A DNA stretch of 51,917 nt from a bacterium (GTDB lineage: Bacteria > RBG-13-66-14), in the NCBI GenBank assembly GCA_035528375.1, contig DATKYS010000140.1:1-51917 (forward strand), read 5' to 3'. The notes beneath the pieces were generated by a model, which had not been told where the DNA came from, did no database searches, and saw only the letters and a list, made by a program, of their open reading frames with translations. Positions within the stretch are counted from its first letter, which is position 1. Every line of letters starts with the position of its first letter. Shown here piece by piece: positions 17,521 to 25,787 of the stretch. The position numbers were made by a program, and so were the translations under genes.

Positions 17521-19164
17521 ATGCGCAAGCTTTTGTTGATCGTAGCGCTGCTCGTTGTTCTGACCGTCAGCGTCAGTGCAAAGGGCACGAATCCCTACGG
17601 CATGGCGGGTCAGTTCAAGCTCTGGTCCGCCGACACCATCCAGCAGTGGGGCATCGCCCTGGGGCTGCACTTCGACATCTGGGCGTACTACCAGGAAATC
17701 CAAGGCTCGGGCTACGAGTGGGCAGACACGACCGACGACTACATCGCCGACGTCTACAGCCGGAACCCCTTCGACCTCACCTTCTGCTTCTTCGACTGGT
17801 GGGAGTTCTCCGTGACCCCGACCTTCGCGGCGCACAAGGTCCTGGACACCGAGATAGAGGAGATCGGACTCTCCGAGCTCTTCATCGGGACGAAGTTCTA
17901 CCCCATCTACGAGGATGATAACGGCTACCTGCCCGGGATGTCCCTCGTTCTGGGCTTCGATCTCGGGTCGGGTATCGCCCAGGAGGACGACCTCAAAACG
18001 AACTTCTACGACGAGGCGCTCAACTGGACGACCCACGGCGACACCAACATAGACTTCATCTACGCCCTCTCGAAGCACGTGGGCAAGAACGATCTCTTCA
18101 GCTACCACCTCAACCTCGGCTACCGGTTGACCCTGGGCACCTACGACCTCTACGAGTGGATGTTCGACGAGAGCACGGGCGATACGGAGCGGGTCGTGGC
18201 GATGAGCGACTACCCCGTGCCCGACTACTTCCTCTACGGCGCGGGCTTCGAGGTCAAGGCCACGGACAACTTCTCCTTCATCACCGACCTGGTCGGCAAG
18301 TACGCCTTCGCCGAGCAGCAGAAGCGCGACGGCCGGACCTACGCCGTCACCGACAACTGGTTCCAGGTCGTGCCCGGCATCCGTTTGTCCGGCGACGATT
18401 TCCTCTACTACGACTTCGCCGTGGCCCTGGGCGTGGGGAAGGATAACCCCTGGATCGAGGTCATAACCGGCTTCTCCGCCGACGTGAACCTGGTCCCCCG
18501 CGACACCGACGGGGACGGCATCCCGGACGACGTCGACGGCTGCCCCGAGGTCCCCGAGGACTTCGACGGCTTCGAGGACTTCGACGGCTGCCCCGATTTC
18601 GATAACGATAACGACGGCATCCCCGACACCGAGGACGAGTGCCCCGACGAGCCAGAGGACATGGACGGGTACAAGGACTCCGACGGTTGCCCCGACCCGG
18701 ACAACGACTCGGACGGCATCCCGGACGAGAAGGACAAGTGCCCCAACGAGCCGGAGACGGTCAACGCGTTCGAGGACGAGGACGGCTGCCCGGACACCCC
18801 GCCCGTGATCTACGAAGGACCCAAGACCCTCTATCTCGAGGGCGTGAACTTCGAGCCGAACCTGGCCGTGATGCTGGTCGGCTCCTCCCGCAAGCTGGAG
18901 GAGGCCGCGCGGATCATGATCGAGAACCCCTTCATCAAGGTCCAGATCGTCGGCCACACCACCGACCGCGGCGACCGCACCTTCCTGATGCAGCTCTCCC
19001 GCGACCGCGCACAGGCCGTGGTGGACTCGCTGGTAAACGACTTCGGCATTGAACGGAACCGTCTGACCGCCGTGGGCAAGGGCCCCGACGATCCCATGGC
19101 CTCCAACGAGACCGCTTCGGGACGCGAGCAGAACCGCCGCATCGTGTTCGAGGTAGTTGATTAG
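17521..19164 (+). CDS. OmpA-family outer-membrane protein with thrombospondin type 3 repeats
   Basis: 547 residues. The ATG follows AAAGGAG. Order: signal peptide (1-20, ending SVSA); a beta-rich porin-like region (about 21-325); acidic calcium-binding thrombospondin type 3 repeats (about 326-425) with D-x-D-x-D-G-x2-D units and paired cysteines; and a C-terminal OmpA domain (about 435-547) with VGHTTDRGDRTFLMQLSRDR and REQNRRIVFEV, which binds peptidoglycan. It would tie the outer membrane to the cell wall. It follows a lipoprotein gene and is closed by a strong terminator. Confidence 0.9.
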   Translation: MRKLLLIVALLVVLTVSVSAKGTNPYGMAGQFKLWSADTIQQWGIALGLHFDIWAYYQEIQGSGYEWADTTDDYIADVYSRNPFDLTFCFFDWWEFSVTPTFAAHKVLDTEIEEIGLSELFIGTKFYPIYEDDNGYLPGMSLVLGFDLGSGIAQEDDLKTNFYDEALNWTTHGDTNIDFIYALSKHVGKNDLFSYHLNLGYRLTLGTYDLYEWMFDESTGDTERVVAMSDYPVPDYFLYGAGFEVKATDNFSFITDLVGKYAFAEQQKRDGRTYAVTDNWFQVVPGIRLSGDDFLYYDFAVALGVGKDNPWIEVITGFSADVNLVPRDTDGDGIPDDVDGCPEVPEDFDGFEDFDGCPDFDNDNDGIPDTEDECPDEPEDMDGYKDSDGCPDPDNDSDGIPDEKDKCPNEPETVNAFEDEDGCPDTPPVIYEGPKTLYLEGVNFEPNLAVMLVGSSRKLEEAARIMIENPFIKVQIVGHTTDRGDRTFLMQLSRDRAQAVVDSLVNDFGIERNRLTAVGKGPDDPMASNETASGREQNRRIVFEVVD

Positions 19165-19180
19165 CGGTAACTGACCGAAG

Positions 19181-19207
19181 AGAGGGTCCCGCGAGGGACC
19201 CTCTTTT
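19181..19207 (+). terminator. Rho-independent terminator of the OmpA-like gene
   Basis: AGAGGGTCCC and GGGACCCTCT arms with GCGA loop, then a TTTT run, starting 17 bases after the stop at 19164. A degenerate second copy of the same hairpin (AGAGAGCCTCC-GCGA-GGGGCCCTCTTTTTT) lies at about 19239-19268, as if the terminator had been duplicated. Confidence 0.88.
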
Positions 19208-19397
19208 AATACGAGGATGCGGGTGAGACTTACGAGTCGAGAGAGCCTCCGCGAGGGGCCCTCTTTTTTCCTGGGGCGGGGCTGCACGGGTGAGGCAAAA
19301 GCTCGTTCTTCGTTCGATCGGGGGGCAACCCCGTGTCGCACGCCGTGTCGGTGTGGCGGTTCGGCCCCCGATGAGCTATGATTACCAAGTTCGTCAG

Positions 19398-19490
19398 CAC
19401 AATTTCTTGCCCGACGAGCTGCCTCGGGAAGTGACCCTCATCCGTTATTTTCCTTGCCCCAACATGGATTCCGTGCTCGACCAAGGGGGG
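19398..19490 (+). pseudogene. Fragment of a DppA-like (M55) aminopeptidase gene
   Basis: The translation contains LPDELPREVTLIRYFPCPN, closely matching PPDGLPRDVTLIRGFPRPN (residues 74-92) of the intact M55 peptidase at 21184-22044. Only this stretch of about 25-30 residues is recognisable; the metal-binding motifs before and after are missing. It lies in the 363-base gap between the OmpA-like gene and the propeller gene. Probably the residue of a second, lost dppA copy. Confidence 0.7.
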
Positions 19491-19527
19491 TAAATTAAAG
19501 CGGATTCAAAAGACGTGAGGGGATACC

Positions 19528-21147
19528 ATGCGTAAAAGCGCCGTTATCTGCCTCTTGATCGCCGTCGCCGCCCTGGCCGCGCCCAAGCTCAAAATCGCCT
19601 TTATCGGTATCGAGCCCAGCGGCGTCAGCGCCTCCGTGGCCGCAGGAGTTTCGGTCAGCTTCCGTGATGCGCTCATCAACACGCGCCGCTTCGAGGTCGT
19701 CGAACGGGAGCGCCTGGAGGCCCTGATGGAAGAGCAGGGGCTGGCGCTTTCCGGTTGTGTTACCACGGAGTGCTTCGTTCAGGTGGGTCAGTTGGCGGGC
19801 GCCCAGAAGGTGATTGTGGGAGAAGTCGCCCAGGTGGGCGGGTCCTACATCGTCAGCGTGCGGATGGTGGACGTTTACTCGGGCAAGGTGGAGCAGTCGC
19901 TCTCCGAGGTATCGCGCAGCCTGGAGGGCCTGTTGACGGCGGCCAACACGCTGGCCGTCAAGCTGTCCGAAACCATCTCCGTCGAGGGCACGGTGATTTC
20001 CGTTTCGGGAAACACCATCAAGACCGACCTCGGAAGCCAGGACGGCGTCAACGTGAACGACACGGTGTACCTGGTGCGCTTGGGCAAGGAGCACTATCAT
20101 CCGGAGACCGGCCTGTTACTCGGCCGCGACATAAAGGAACTCGGGACGGCCACCATCACCCGGATTCTGGCCGATGAGCTCTCCGAGGCGGTCCTGAAGG
20201 GCTCATTTTCTGTGGTCGTCGGGGACAAGGTTAGGCTGGCGGCATCGCCGAGCGGCGTTCCGCCGGTTACTGTGCCGCCGGTCGAGACGCCGACGGTTGA
20301 AAAACCGCCGGAGGTAAGGCCGTCCGGCGCGGGCCGCATCGCCTTCAACTCAAGCCGCGACGGGGACTTGGAAATCTTCGTGATGGACTCAGACGGGCGC
20401 AACCAGACCCAGTTGACGAACAACACAAGCTGGGACAGCTATCCCGCCTGGAGTCCGGACGGCCGCCGCATCGCCTTCTCTTCCGACCCCACCGGAGAAA
20501 TAGAATTCGAAATCTTCGTGATGGACGCCGACGGGCGCAATCAGACCCAGTTGACGACGGAGGGTGGAATGTATCCCGCTTGGAGTCCGGACAGCCGCCG
20601 CATCGCCTTTATCATCCACTCCAAACGCACATATAATATGGAAGTCTTCGTGATGGACGCCGATGGACACAACCTGACCCAGTTGACTGAATACGCCGCC
20701 AGTATGTATGGTCCCGCCTGGAGTCCCGACGGCCACCGAATCGCATTCGAGTCCGTGAGTACGGGGAAGGTTGGTTCGGAAATTTTCGTGATGGACGCCG
20801 ACGGGCGCAACCAGACGCAGTTGACGACAAGAGGCGGCTATTGCCCCGCCTGGAGTCCCGACGGCCGCCGCATCGCCTTTCAGTCCAAACGCGACGGGAA
20901 ATGGCAAATCTACGTGATGGACGCCGACGGAGGCAACCAGACGCAGTTGACCAATGATAGTAGTGCAGACTTGTATCCTGCCTGGAGCCCGGATGGCCGC
21001 CGTATCGCCTTTGAATCCAATCGCATCGGGGGCCAGGGAATCTACGCGAGCTGGGAAATCTTCGTGATGGACGCCGACGGGCGCAACCAGACGCAGTTGA
21101 CGACAAGCGGTGATAACCGTAATCCCGCCTGGTGCCCGGTGGAGTAG
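19528..21147 (+). CDS. CsgG-like domain fused to a TolB-type (PD40) beta-propeller, secreted
   Basis: 539 residues with a short signal peptide (to about ALAA). Residues 20-160 resemble the CsgG/TolB-N type domain that senses or assembles at the envelope (IAFIGIEPSG, FRDALINTRRFEVVERERLEALMEEQG, YIVSVRMVDVYSGKV). A proline-rich linker (about 240-265) leads to six PD40 blades, each with a motif like EIFVMDADGRNQTQLT and PAWSPDGRRIAF. The last blade ends PAWCPVE, so the ring probably closes with the strand GRIAFNSSRDG. The blades are also very similar at the DNA level. Likely a periplasmic or surface protein-binding platform; partner unknown. It stands 36 bases ahead of dppA. Confidence 0.82.
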   Translation: MRKSAVICLLIAVAALAAPKLKIAFIGIEPSGVSASVAAGVSVSFRDALINTRRFEVVERERLEALMEEQGLALSGCVTTECFVQVGQLAGAQKVIVGEVAQVGGSYIVSVRMVDVYSGKVEQSLSEVSRSLEGLLTAANTLAVKLSETISVEGTVISVSGNTIKTDLGSQDGVNVNDTVYLVRLGKEHYHPETGLLLGRDIKELGTATITRILADELSEAVLKGSFSVVVGDKVRLAASPSGVPPVTVPPVETPTVEKPPEVRPSGAGRIAFNSSRDGDLEIFVMDSDGRNQTQLTNNTSWDSYPAWSPDGRRIAFSSDPTGEIEFEIFVMDADGRNQTQLTTEGGMYPAWSPDSRRIAFIIHSKRTYNMEVFVMDADGHNLTQLTEYAASMYGPAWSPDGHRIAFESVSTGKVGSEIFVMDADGRNQTQLTTRGGYCPAWSPDGRRIAFQSKRDGKWQIYVMDADGGNQTQLTNDSSADLYPAWSPDGRRIAFESNRIGGQGIYASWEIFVMDADGRNQTQLTTSGDNRNPAWCPVE

Positions 21148-21183
21148 GCCCTCACCCCGGCCTTTTGACCGAGGAGATAAAAA

Positions 21184-22044
21184 GTGCGGTTCTTCATCTC
21201 CCTGGACATGGAGGGCGTTTCGGGGCTGGTGAACTGGGCCGGTTTCGACCCCCCCGCGGGACCGGACCACGCCTTCGCCCGCCGCCAGGCCCTCGCCGAG
21301 GTTCTGGCCGTCATCGAGGGGCTCCGGGACGGCGCCCGGGAGGTCGGTGATCCGGTCGAGGGGGTCACGGTGGCCGACTCCCACGCCCGGGGGCTCAACC
21401 TCCCGCCCGACGGGTTGCCGCGCGACGTGACACTCATCCGCGGTTTCCCCCGACCCAACTACATGGTGGAGGGCCTCGGCCCGGAGCACGACCTGGCCTG
21501 CTTCGTCGGCTACCACAGCCGGGTGGGTCAATCCGACGCCCTGATGGACCACTCCTACTCCGGCGGCGCGATTTACGAGGTTCGGCTGGACGGGAAGGTC
21601 GTGGGCGAGACAGAGCTCAACGCCGCCTACGCCGCCCACTACGGTGTGCCGCTGGGGCTGGTGTCCGGCGACGCCGCCCTGGAGGCCCAGGTGGCCGAGA
21701 GCTTCGGCCCGAAAGTGGTATTCGTCCGGACGAAGGCGGGCATCGGTCGCTTCGCCGCCGCCTGCGAGCACCCCGAGAACGTTCTGGAGCGGCTGCGCGA
21801 GGGCGCCCGGCGGGCGGTCCTCTCGCGGAAGGAGCTACCGCTCCACCGGGTCGGTGAACCGTGCACCCTGGAGGTGGACCTCACCGAGACCCAGATGGCC
21901 GACCTGCTGGCGCTCTACCCCGGCTTCGAGCGGACCGGCGGGCGGCGGATCCGCATCACCGCGCCCGAGATGCCCATCCTCTACCGGGCCTACATGGGTC
22001 TGCTCCTGGTCGCCGGGATCGCTAAAAAACTCAGGGAAGGGTAA
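21184..22044 (+). CDS. dppA: D-aminopeptidase, M55 family
   Basis: 286 residues. M55 peptidases are zinc-dependent, decameric aminopeptidases that cleave N-terminal D-amino acids, such as those released from peptidoglycan. All expected metal ligands are visible: D8 and E10 in SLDMEG, H67 in DSHARG, H111 in GYHS and E142 in GETELNA. No signal peptide, so cytoplasmic. The GTG start is preceded by GAGGAG. The next gene starts two bases after the stop. A fragment of a second copy lies at 19398-19490. Confidence 0.93.
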   Translation: MRFFISLDMEGVSGLVNWAGFDPPAGPDHAFARRQALAEVLAVIEGLRDGAREVGDPVEGVTVADSHARGLNLPPDGLPRDVTLIRGFPRPNYMVEGLGPEHDLACFVGYHSRVGQSDALMDHSYSGGAIYEVRLDGKVVGETELNAAYAAHYGVPLGLVSGDAALEAQVAESFGPKVVFVRTKAGIGRFAAACEHPENVLERLREGARRAVLSRKELPLHRVGEPCTLEVDLTETQMADLLALYPGFERTGGRRIRITAPEMPILYRAYMGLLLVAGIAKKLREG

Positions 22045-22045
22045 C

Positions 22046-23215
22046 GTGCGCGTTCGAGGTCTCGCGCCGATCGTCCTTTCGTTTTTCCTCGCCTGCGGAG
22101 ACGGGGGGGTCGAGGAGGAAGCCGTCCCCGACGCGCTCACCCGCCCCGAGCCAGATCCCGCCCGGATGGCGGGATGGCGCTGCGCCGGGCGCGACTGGAC
22201 CCACTCTGGCGTCTTTCCCGGCGACGCCGCGGCGCCGCCCGTCGAGTGCTGGCGCCTCGCGACCGGCGGGACGACCTTCGCCTGGCCCGTCGCCGCGCCC
22301 GGAATCGCCGTCGCAGCCGACGAGGCGGGGCACGTGGTCGCCGCCGATCCCGCCACGGGGGAGGAGCGCTGGCGCGCGGACCTGGGCGAGCCGGTCCGCG
22401 GGGCGCCCGCGCTCACCGACGGCGCGGTTTACCTCTCCCTGGGCCGGGGGGCGGTGGTCTCCCTCGACCGCATCACGGGGGAGGTCCGGTGGCGCGTCGA
22501 GCTGGCCGGACCGTGCGACGTGGGCCCGACCCCCTACGGCAACTTCCTCTACGTGCCCGACGAGAGCGGAGCCCTCTTCGCCCTGGATAACCTCACCGGC
22601 GGCGTGGTCTGGGTTTACGCCGCGCCGTCCCCCATCCTGTCCCACCCGACGGTGGACGAGCGTTGCGTCTACTTCGCCTCCCAGGACGGCGTGGTCAGCG
22701 CCCTGGACCGGCGCACCGGCGAGGGGGTCTGGTCGGTCAGGGTGGAGGGGAGGGCCTACGGGGGGGTCACTCTGGCCGGGGCCGCGCTCTACATCGCCGC
22801 CCGCTCGGGACAGCTCGCCGCCCTGAACCCCGCCGACGGCGCCCTCTTGGCCCAGACCACCCTGGGCCAGCCGCCGGTCGGTCTGCCCGTCGTGACGGGG
22901 GGGGTCGTCGTCCTGGCCCACGACGGGGCGAAGATTGCGGCTTTATCTGTCGGCGATATGACCGAGCTGTGGCAGGTCGGCCTGGGTGACTACCCCGGCG
23001 GCGGCGCGGCGGTCGTCGGCGGGACTGTCGTCTGCCCCACGTGGTTCGGTACTCTTCGCGGTTACGACCTGAACGATGGTTCCAAGCTCTGGGAGGTCAA
23101 GTTGGGCGGCATGTGCGACGCCCCGCCCGTCGGCGACGACGAGGGCCGGATGCTCGTCCTCCGGCGCGACGGCGTGCTCATCTGCTTTAAAATTTCCACG
23201 GAGGTGCCGGCGTGA
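22046..23215 (+). CDS. PQQ-type beta-propeller lipoprotein (BamB-like fold)
   Basis: 389 residues. The GTG start at 22046 directly follows the dppA stop, with AGGGAAGG ahead; an open frame upstream overlaps dppA and is not used. A short signal peptide ends in the lipobox FFLAC. The rest is a run of PQQ/WD-like blades of about 40 residues, each with the A-x-D-x2-T-G-x2-x-W pattern (ALDRRTGEGVWSV, SLDRITGEVRWRV, YDLNDGSKLWEV), giving about seven to eight blades. The fold matches BamB, a lipoprotein of the BAM complex, but the same fold serves other roles, so the function is not assigned. It overlaps cytidine deaminase by four bases. Confidence 0.82.
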   Translation: MRVRGLAPIVLSFFLACGDGGVEEEAVPDALTRPEPDPARMAGWRCAGRDWTHSGVFPGDAAAPPVECWRLATGGTTFAWPVAAPGIAVAADEAGHVVAADPATGEERWRADLGEPVRGAPALTDGAVYLSLGRGAVVSLDRITGEVRWRVELAGPCDVGPTPYGNFLYVPDESGALFALDNLTGGVVWVYAAPSPILSHPTVDERCVYFASQDGVVSALDRRTGEGVWSVRVEGRAYGGVTLAGAALYIAARSGQLAALNPADGALLAQTTLGQPPVGLPVVTGGVVVLAHDGAKIAALSVGDMTELWQVGLGDYPGGGAAVVGGTVVCPTWFGTLRGYDLNDGSKLWEVKLGGMCDAPPVGDDEGRMLVLRRDGVLICFKISTEVPA

Positions 23216-23619
23216 GCCCCGAGGAGCTGCTCGAGAGGGCCGCGGAGGCCCGTGGCCTGGCCCGCGCCCCGTATTCCGGGTACGCGGTGGGGGCCGTGGT
23301 GCTCTCGGCCGACGGCCGGGTTTTTCCCGGGGCGAACGTGGAGAACGCGGCCTACGGCGAATCCCTCTGCGCCGAGCGAAACGCCGCGGGGAGTGCAGTC
23401 TCCGCGGGAGCCCTGCCCATCACGGCCTGCGCCGTGGTCGCCGGGCGGGTGGGCTCCCCGTCGCGGGGCGTCTGGCCCTGCGGCGCCTGCCGTCAGTTCC
23501 TCTTCGAACTGGGAGGCGGCGGCCTCTTGGTCTATACTTTGGCCGACGATGGGTCGGTGGCGTCGGCCCGGTTGGCCGATCTCCTGCCACTACCCTTCGG
23601 GCGGGAACAACTGGAATAA
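23212..23619 (+). CDS. cdd: Cytidine deaminase
   Basis: 135 residues, typical of the homotetrameric type. It deaminates cytidine and deoxycytidine for pyrimidine salvage in the cytosol. The zinc site is complete: NVENAAYGESLCAERNA carries the cysteine and catalytic glutamate (C-A-E) and PCGACRQFL carries the two further cysteines. The GTG start overlaps the stop of the propeller lipoprotein (GTGA). The sigma factor gene starts 20 bases downstream, so the metabolic and regulatory genes may share a transcript. Confidence 0.95.
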   Translation: MSPEELLERAAEARGLARAPYSGYAVGAVVLSADGRVFPGANVENAAYGESLCAERNAAGSAVSAGALPITACAVVAGRVGSPSRGVWPCGACRQFLFELGGGGLLVYTLADDGSVASARLADLLPLPFGREQLE

Positions 23620-23639
23620 AAGGAACCGCACCGACCCCC

Positions 23640-24305
23640 ATGGCGTATCAAGGGATGAACGAGGACCCCGGCCGGGGTGTGTCGAGGCGGGGGGAAGAAT
23701 CCGCCGCGGAGGGGGACGACGTGGAGCATGCGCTGACGGTGAGCTCCAGCGAACGGGAGGCCTACGAGGCCTTCGTGGAGGAGCACGCCCAGGAGGTCTA
23801 CAACATCGCCATGGTCCTCACCGGGGATCGCTACCGGGCCGACGAACTGGCCCAGGAGGCGTTCCTGAAGCTCTACCGCTCCCTCCGGCACTTCGACCCC
23901 GACCGCTCGCTCCGGAACTGGCTCTACACGGTGCTCAAGAACCTCTACATAGATTCCTGGCGCCGCGAGAACCGGATGAAAACCAGCAGCATTGACGAGC
24001 CCGTATCCCTGGGCGGCGGCTCCTCGGTACCCTTCCAGCTCGAGAGCCCCGACCCGGACCCGGAGCGGACCGTCGGGTCCAACGAGGTGGCGGTGATAGT
24101 GCGGGACGCCGTCAGCCGGCTGCCCAAGAAATACTCCATGGCCGTCGCCCTGTGCGACCTGGAGGGGCTCACCTACGAGGAAATTTCCGAGGTGATGGAG
24201 TGCTCGATCGGGACGGTCCGCTCGCGCATCCATCGCGGACGCAAGCTCCTCCGCGAGCGCCTGGCCCACGTGGCGCCCCAGCTCCTGGGCTACACGCCTG
24301 CCTGA
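23640..24305 (+). CDS. ECF-type RNA polymerase sigma factor
   Basis: 221 residues from ATG at 23640; ATG at 23655 is the alternative. Region 2 (about 45-105) has DELAQEAFLKLYRSLRHFD and NWLYTVLKNLYIDSWRR for core binding and -10 recognition. Region 4 (about 150-205) has LEGLTYEEISEVMECSIGTV-RSRIHRGR, the helix-turn-helix for the -35 element. The N-terminal 40 residues are an unstructured, charged extension. With the zinc-finger anti-sigma gene (24908) and the RseB-like gene (25788) it forms a sigmaE-rseA-rseB-like set, which suggests a response to envelope stress. A repeat array separates it from its anti-sigma gene. Confidence 0.92.
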   Translation: MAYQGMNEDPGRGVSRRGEESAAEGDDVEHALTVSSSEREAYEAFVEEHAQEVYNIAMVLTGDRYRADELAQEAFLKLYRSLRHFDPDRSLRNWLYTVLKNLYIDSWRRENRMKTSSIDEPVSLGGGSSVPFQLESPDPDPERTVGSNEVAVIVRDAVSRLPKKYSMAVALCDLEGLTYEEISEVMECSIGTVRSRIHRGRKLLRERLAHVAPQLLGYTPA

Positions 24306-24503
24306 AGGGGCGGGTCGGCCGGCGGGTGGGGTGAAGCCGTCGTTAGTCGGTGTCGAGCTCTAAGAATACGACGGATCGGTCGGCGGGAGATGACGGGCCG
24401 GCGAGGGAATTGAAGAGAACGGCCGCTTTACGGGGAATGGGAAATCGTTGCCGGCGGGAGCTTCCGAGGATGGGGGGGAACGTAAAAGAACTCCGAGCGT
24501 ATC
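24306..24503. other. Spacer between sigma factor gene and repeat array
   Basis: No gene and no clear terminator after the sigma factor stop. The end of the stretch (from about 24470) resembles a diverged half unit of the array that follows. Confidence 0.5.
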
Positions 24504-24911
24504 CTTCACCGACGACACCGAACACCGAGTGACCGAGAGCCGGGAATCTGAGTAAAGTACTAGCATGAGCGGGTATTCGCCTTCACCGACAACACCGAGC
24601 GACCGAGAGCCGAGAATCTGAGTAAAGTACTAGCATGAGCGGGTATTCGCCTTCACCGACAACACCGAGCGACCGAGAGCCGAGAATCCGTAAAAAAACT
24701 TCGAGCATGTGCAGGCAGTCGTCGTCACTGACAAGACTGGACATCGAGCGGCCGAGAGCCGGGAATCCGAGTTAAGTACGAGCGCGAGCGGGTATTCACC
24801 TTCACCGACGACACCGAACATCGAGCGACCGAGAGCCGGGAATCTGAGTAAAGTACAAGCATGAGCAGGTATTCGCCTTCACCGACAACACCGAACATCG
24901 AGCGACTATGA
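24504..24911 (+). repeat. Six-unit tandem repeat array between sigma and anti-sigma genes
   Basis: The phrase CTTCACCGAC begins units at 24504, 24581, 24651, about 24725, 24800 and 24877, giving periods of 70-77 bases. Each unit runs CTTCACCGACAACACCGAGC, GACCGAGAGCCGAGAATCTG, AGTAAAGTACTAGCATGAGC, GGGTATTCGC. Units 2 and 3 are nearly identical; units 1, 4, 5 and 6 are diverged. On the plus strand small frames open with ATG: 24565-24621 (MSGYSPSPTTPSDREPRI), 24635-24775 (same start, 46 residues), and 24861-24911, whose stop overlaps the anti-sigma start. There is no spacer diversity, so this is not CRISPR. Possible roles are a regulatory leader, a binding-site array or a mobile repeat. Confidence 0.9.
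24861..24911 (+). CDS. Possible 16-residue leader peptide coupled to anti-sigma translation
   Basis: The last repeat unit opens with ATG at 24861, encoding MSRYSPSPTTPNIERL, and its TGA stop overlaps the ATG of the anti-sigma gene (ATGA at 24908-24911). The anti-sigma start has no clear ribosome site, so translation might depend on this small frame. The small frame itself also lacks a clear ribosome site, so this remains a hypothesis. Confidence 0.3.
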   Translation: MSRYSPSPTTPNIERL

Positions 24912-25663
24912 GATGCTGGCGTGCCAAAGGTCTGTTTTCGGCCTACATGGACGACGAGCTGCGGGGGCGTGAGCTCGACGCATTCTCCGCGCACCTGGAC
25001 GGGTGCCCGACCTGCCGGCGCGAGCTCGCCGAGCTGCGGGCGCTCAAGGAGGCCGTCGGCTCGGTCGGCTACCGGCTCCCCGCCGATTTCCACCAGGCCG
25101 TCCTGTCCCACTCGCGTCTCGCGGACCTGGTGACGGAGCGTTTCCGGTCGCGGAGCGAGGCCCGGTCGGCCCGGCCCAACCTGCGGCTGGTCCTGGTGGC
25201 CGCCTCCGTGGTCATCATCGCGGTCGGTGTGGGGCTCCTCGGCCTGGACAACATGGCGGGGACCGCGTCTCCGATGGCCCTCGATCTGCCGCAGATCAGC
25301 GACCGCGTGACCGATTCGTCGCCGTCGCCCGCCACCGAGCTCCGGCGCGAGGGGGACGGGGTGGCCGATGCTGTGGCGGAGGCGGTGCATAATGATAGTG
25401 GTCCCGAGGAATATCTCAGCGAGCATCTGGCCGCGGCCGAGGTGTCCCAGAGCTCCACCGAGGAACTCTCCCGCCACGTCCTCGCCGATGAGGCGCTCAG
25501 CCGCGCCGCCGATGTTCCCGTAGAAATTTCGACCGGCGCCCGCTTCTCCCTCGTCAGCGCCGGCTCCCCCATCCCGGACGCCGACGCCGGTCTGCCGAGC
25601 CTGCCCGCGGGGGACGCCGCGGATGTGGACACCGAGCCCGCCGCCGAGGCAACGGGAGAATAG
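24908..25663 (+). CDS. Zinc-finger transmembrane anti-sigma factor
   Basis: 251 residues. The N-terminal domain has the zinc-binding anti-sigma pattern: C3, then H29-x3-C33-x2-C36 (AHLDGCPTC), after the helix GLFSAYMDDEL. One membrane helix (about 92-113, LVLVAASVVIIAVGVGLLGL) divides a cytoplasmic sigma-binding half from an exported tail of about 135 residues rich in acidic residues, serine, alanine and proline. The exported tail would be the input for regulated cleavage, with RseB as protector. The cognate sigma gene is at 23640. The start overlaps a possible leader peptide. Confidence 0.88.
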   Translation: MRCWRAKGLFSAYMDDELRGRELDAFSAHLDGCPTCRRELAELRALKEAVGSVGYRLPADFHQAVLSHSRLADLVTERFRSRSEARSARPNLRLVLVAASVVIIAVGVGLLGLDNMAGTASPMALDLPQISDRVTDSSPSPATELRREGDGVADAVAEAVHNDSGPEEYLSEHLAAAEVSQSSTEELSRHVLADEALSRAADVPVEISTGARFSLVSAGSPIPDADAGLPSLPAGDAADVDTEPAAEATGE

Positions 25664-25684
25664 GACGCTCCTTTGAGACGACCG

Positions 25685-25711
25685 ACGCCGGGTTGCGCCC
25701 CGGCGTTTTTT
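25685..25711 (+). terminator. Rho-independent terminator
   Basis: ACGCCGGG and CCCGGCGT arms followed by TTTTT, 21 bases after the anti-sigma stop. It would limit read-through from the anti-sigma gene into the RseB-like gene. Confidence 0.8.
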
Positions 25712-25787
25712 AAACGGCCTGCATTCGGCGCTTTTTTCGTAAAATCCAGAACTAACCCCCCACTCCCTGCGTAATAGTTAGCGAATC

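Noticed and set aside
17515-19341. A 608-residue minus-strand frame opposite the OmpA-like gene
   Set aside because: Antisense to the well-supported OmpA-like gene; composition (V, G, E, H rich) is that of a reversed-frame shadow.
19290-19493. A 67-residue intact small gene
   Set aside because: Only its C-terminal part resembles DppA; the rest is arbitrary and there is no ribosome site, so a gene fragment fits better.
21644-22045. An N-terminal extension of the PQQ propeller lipoprotein reaching back over dppA
   Set aside because: The extension is a shadow of dppA; the GTG at 22046 starts a proper lipoprotein signal peptide and has a ribosome site.
24504-24911. Possible CRISPR array
   Set aside because: Whole units of 70-77 bases repeat with gradual divergence. 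There are no short constant repeats with unique spacers and no cas genes.
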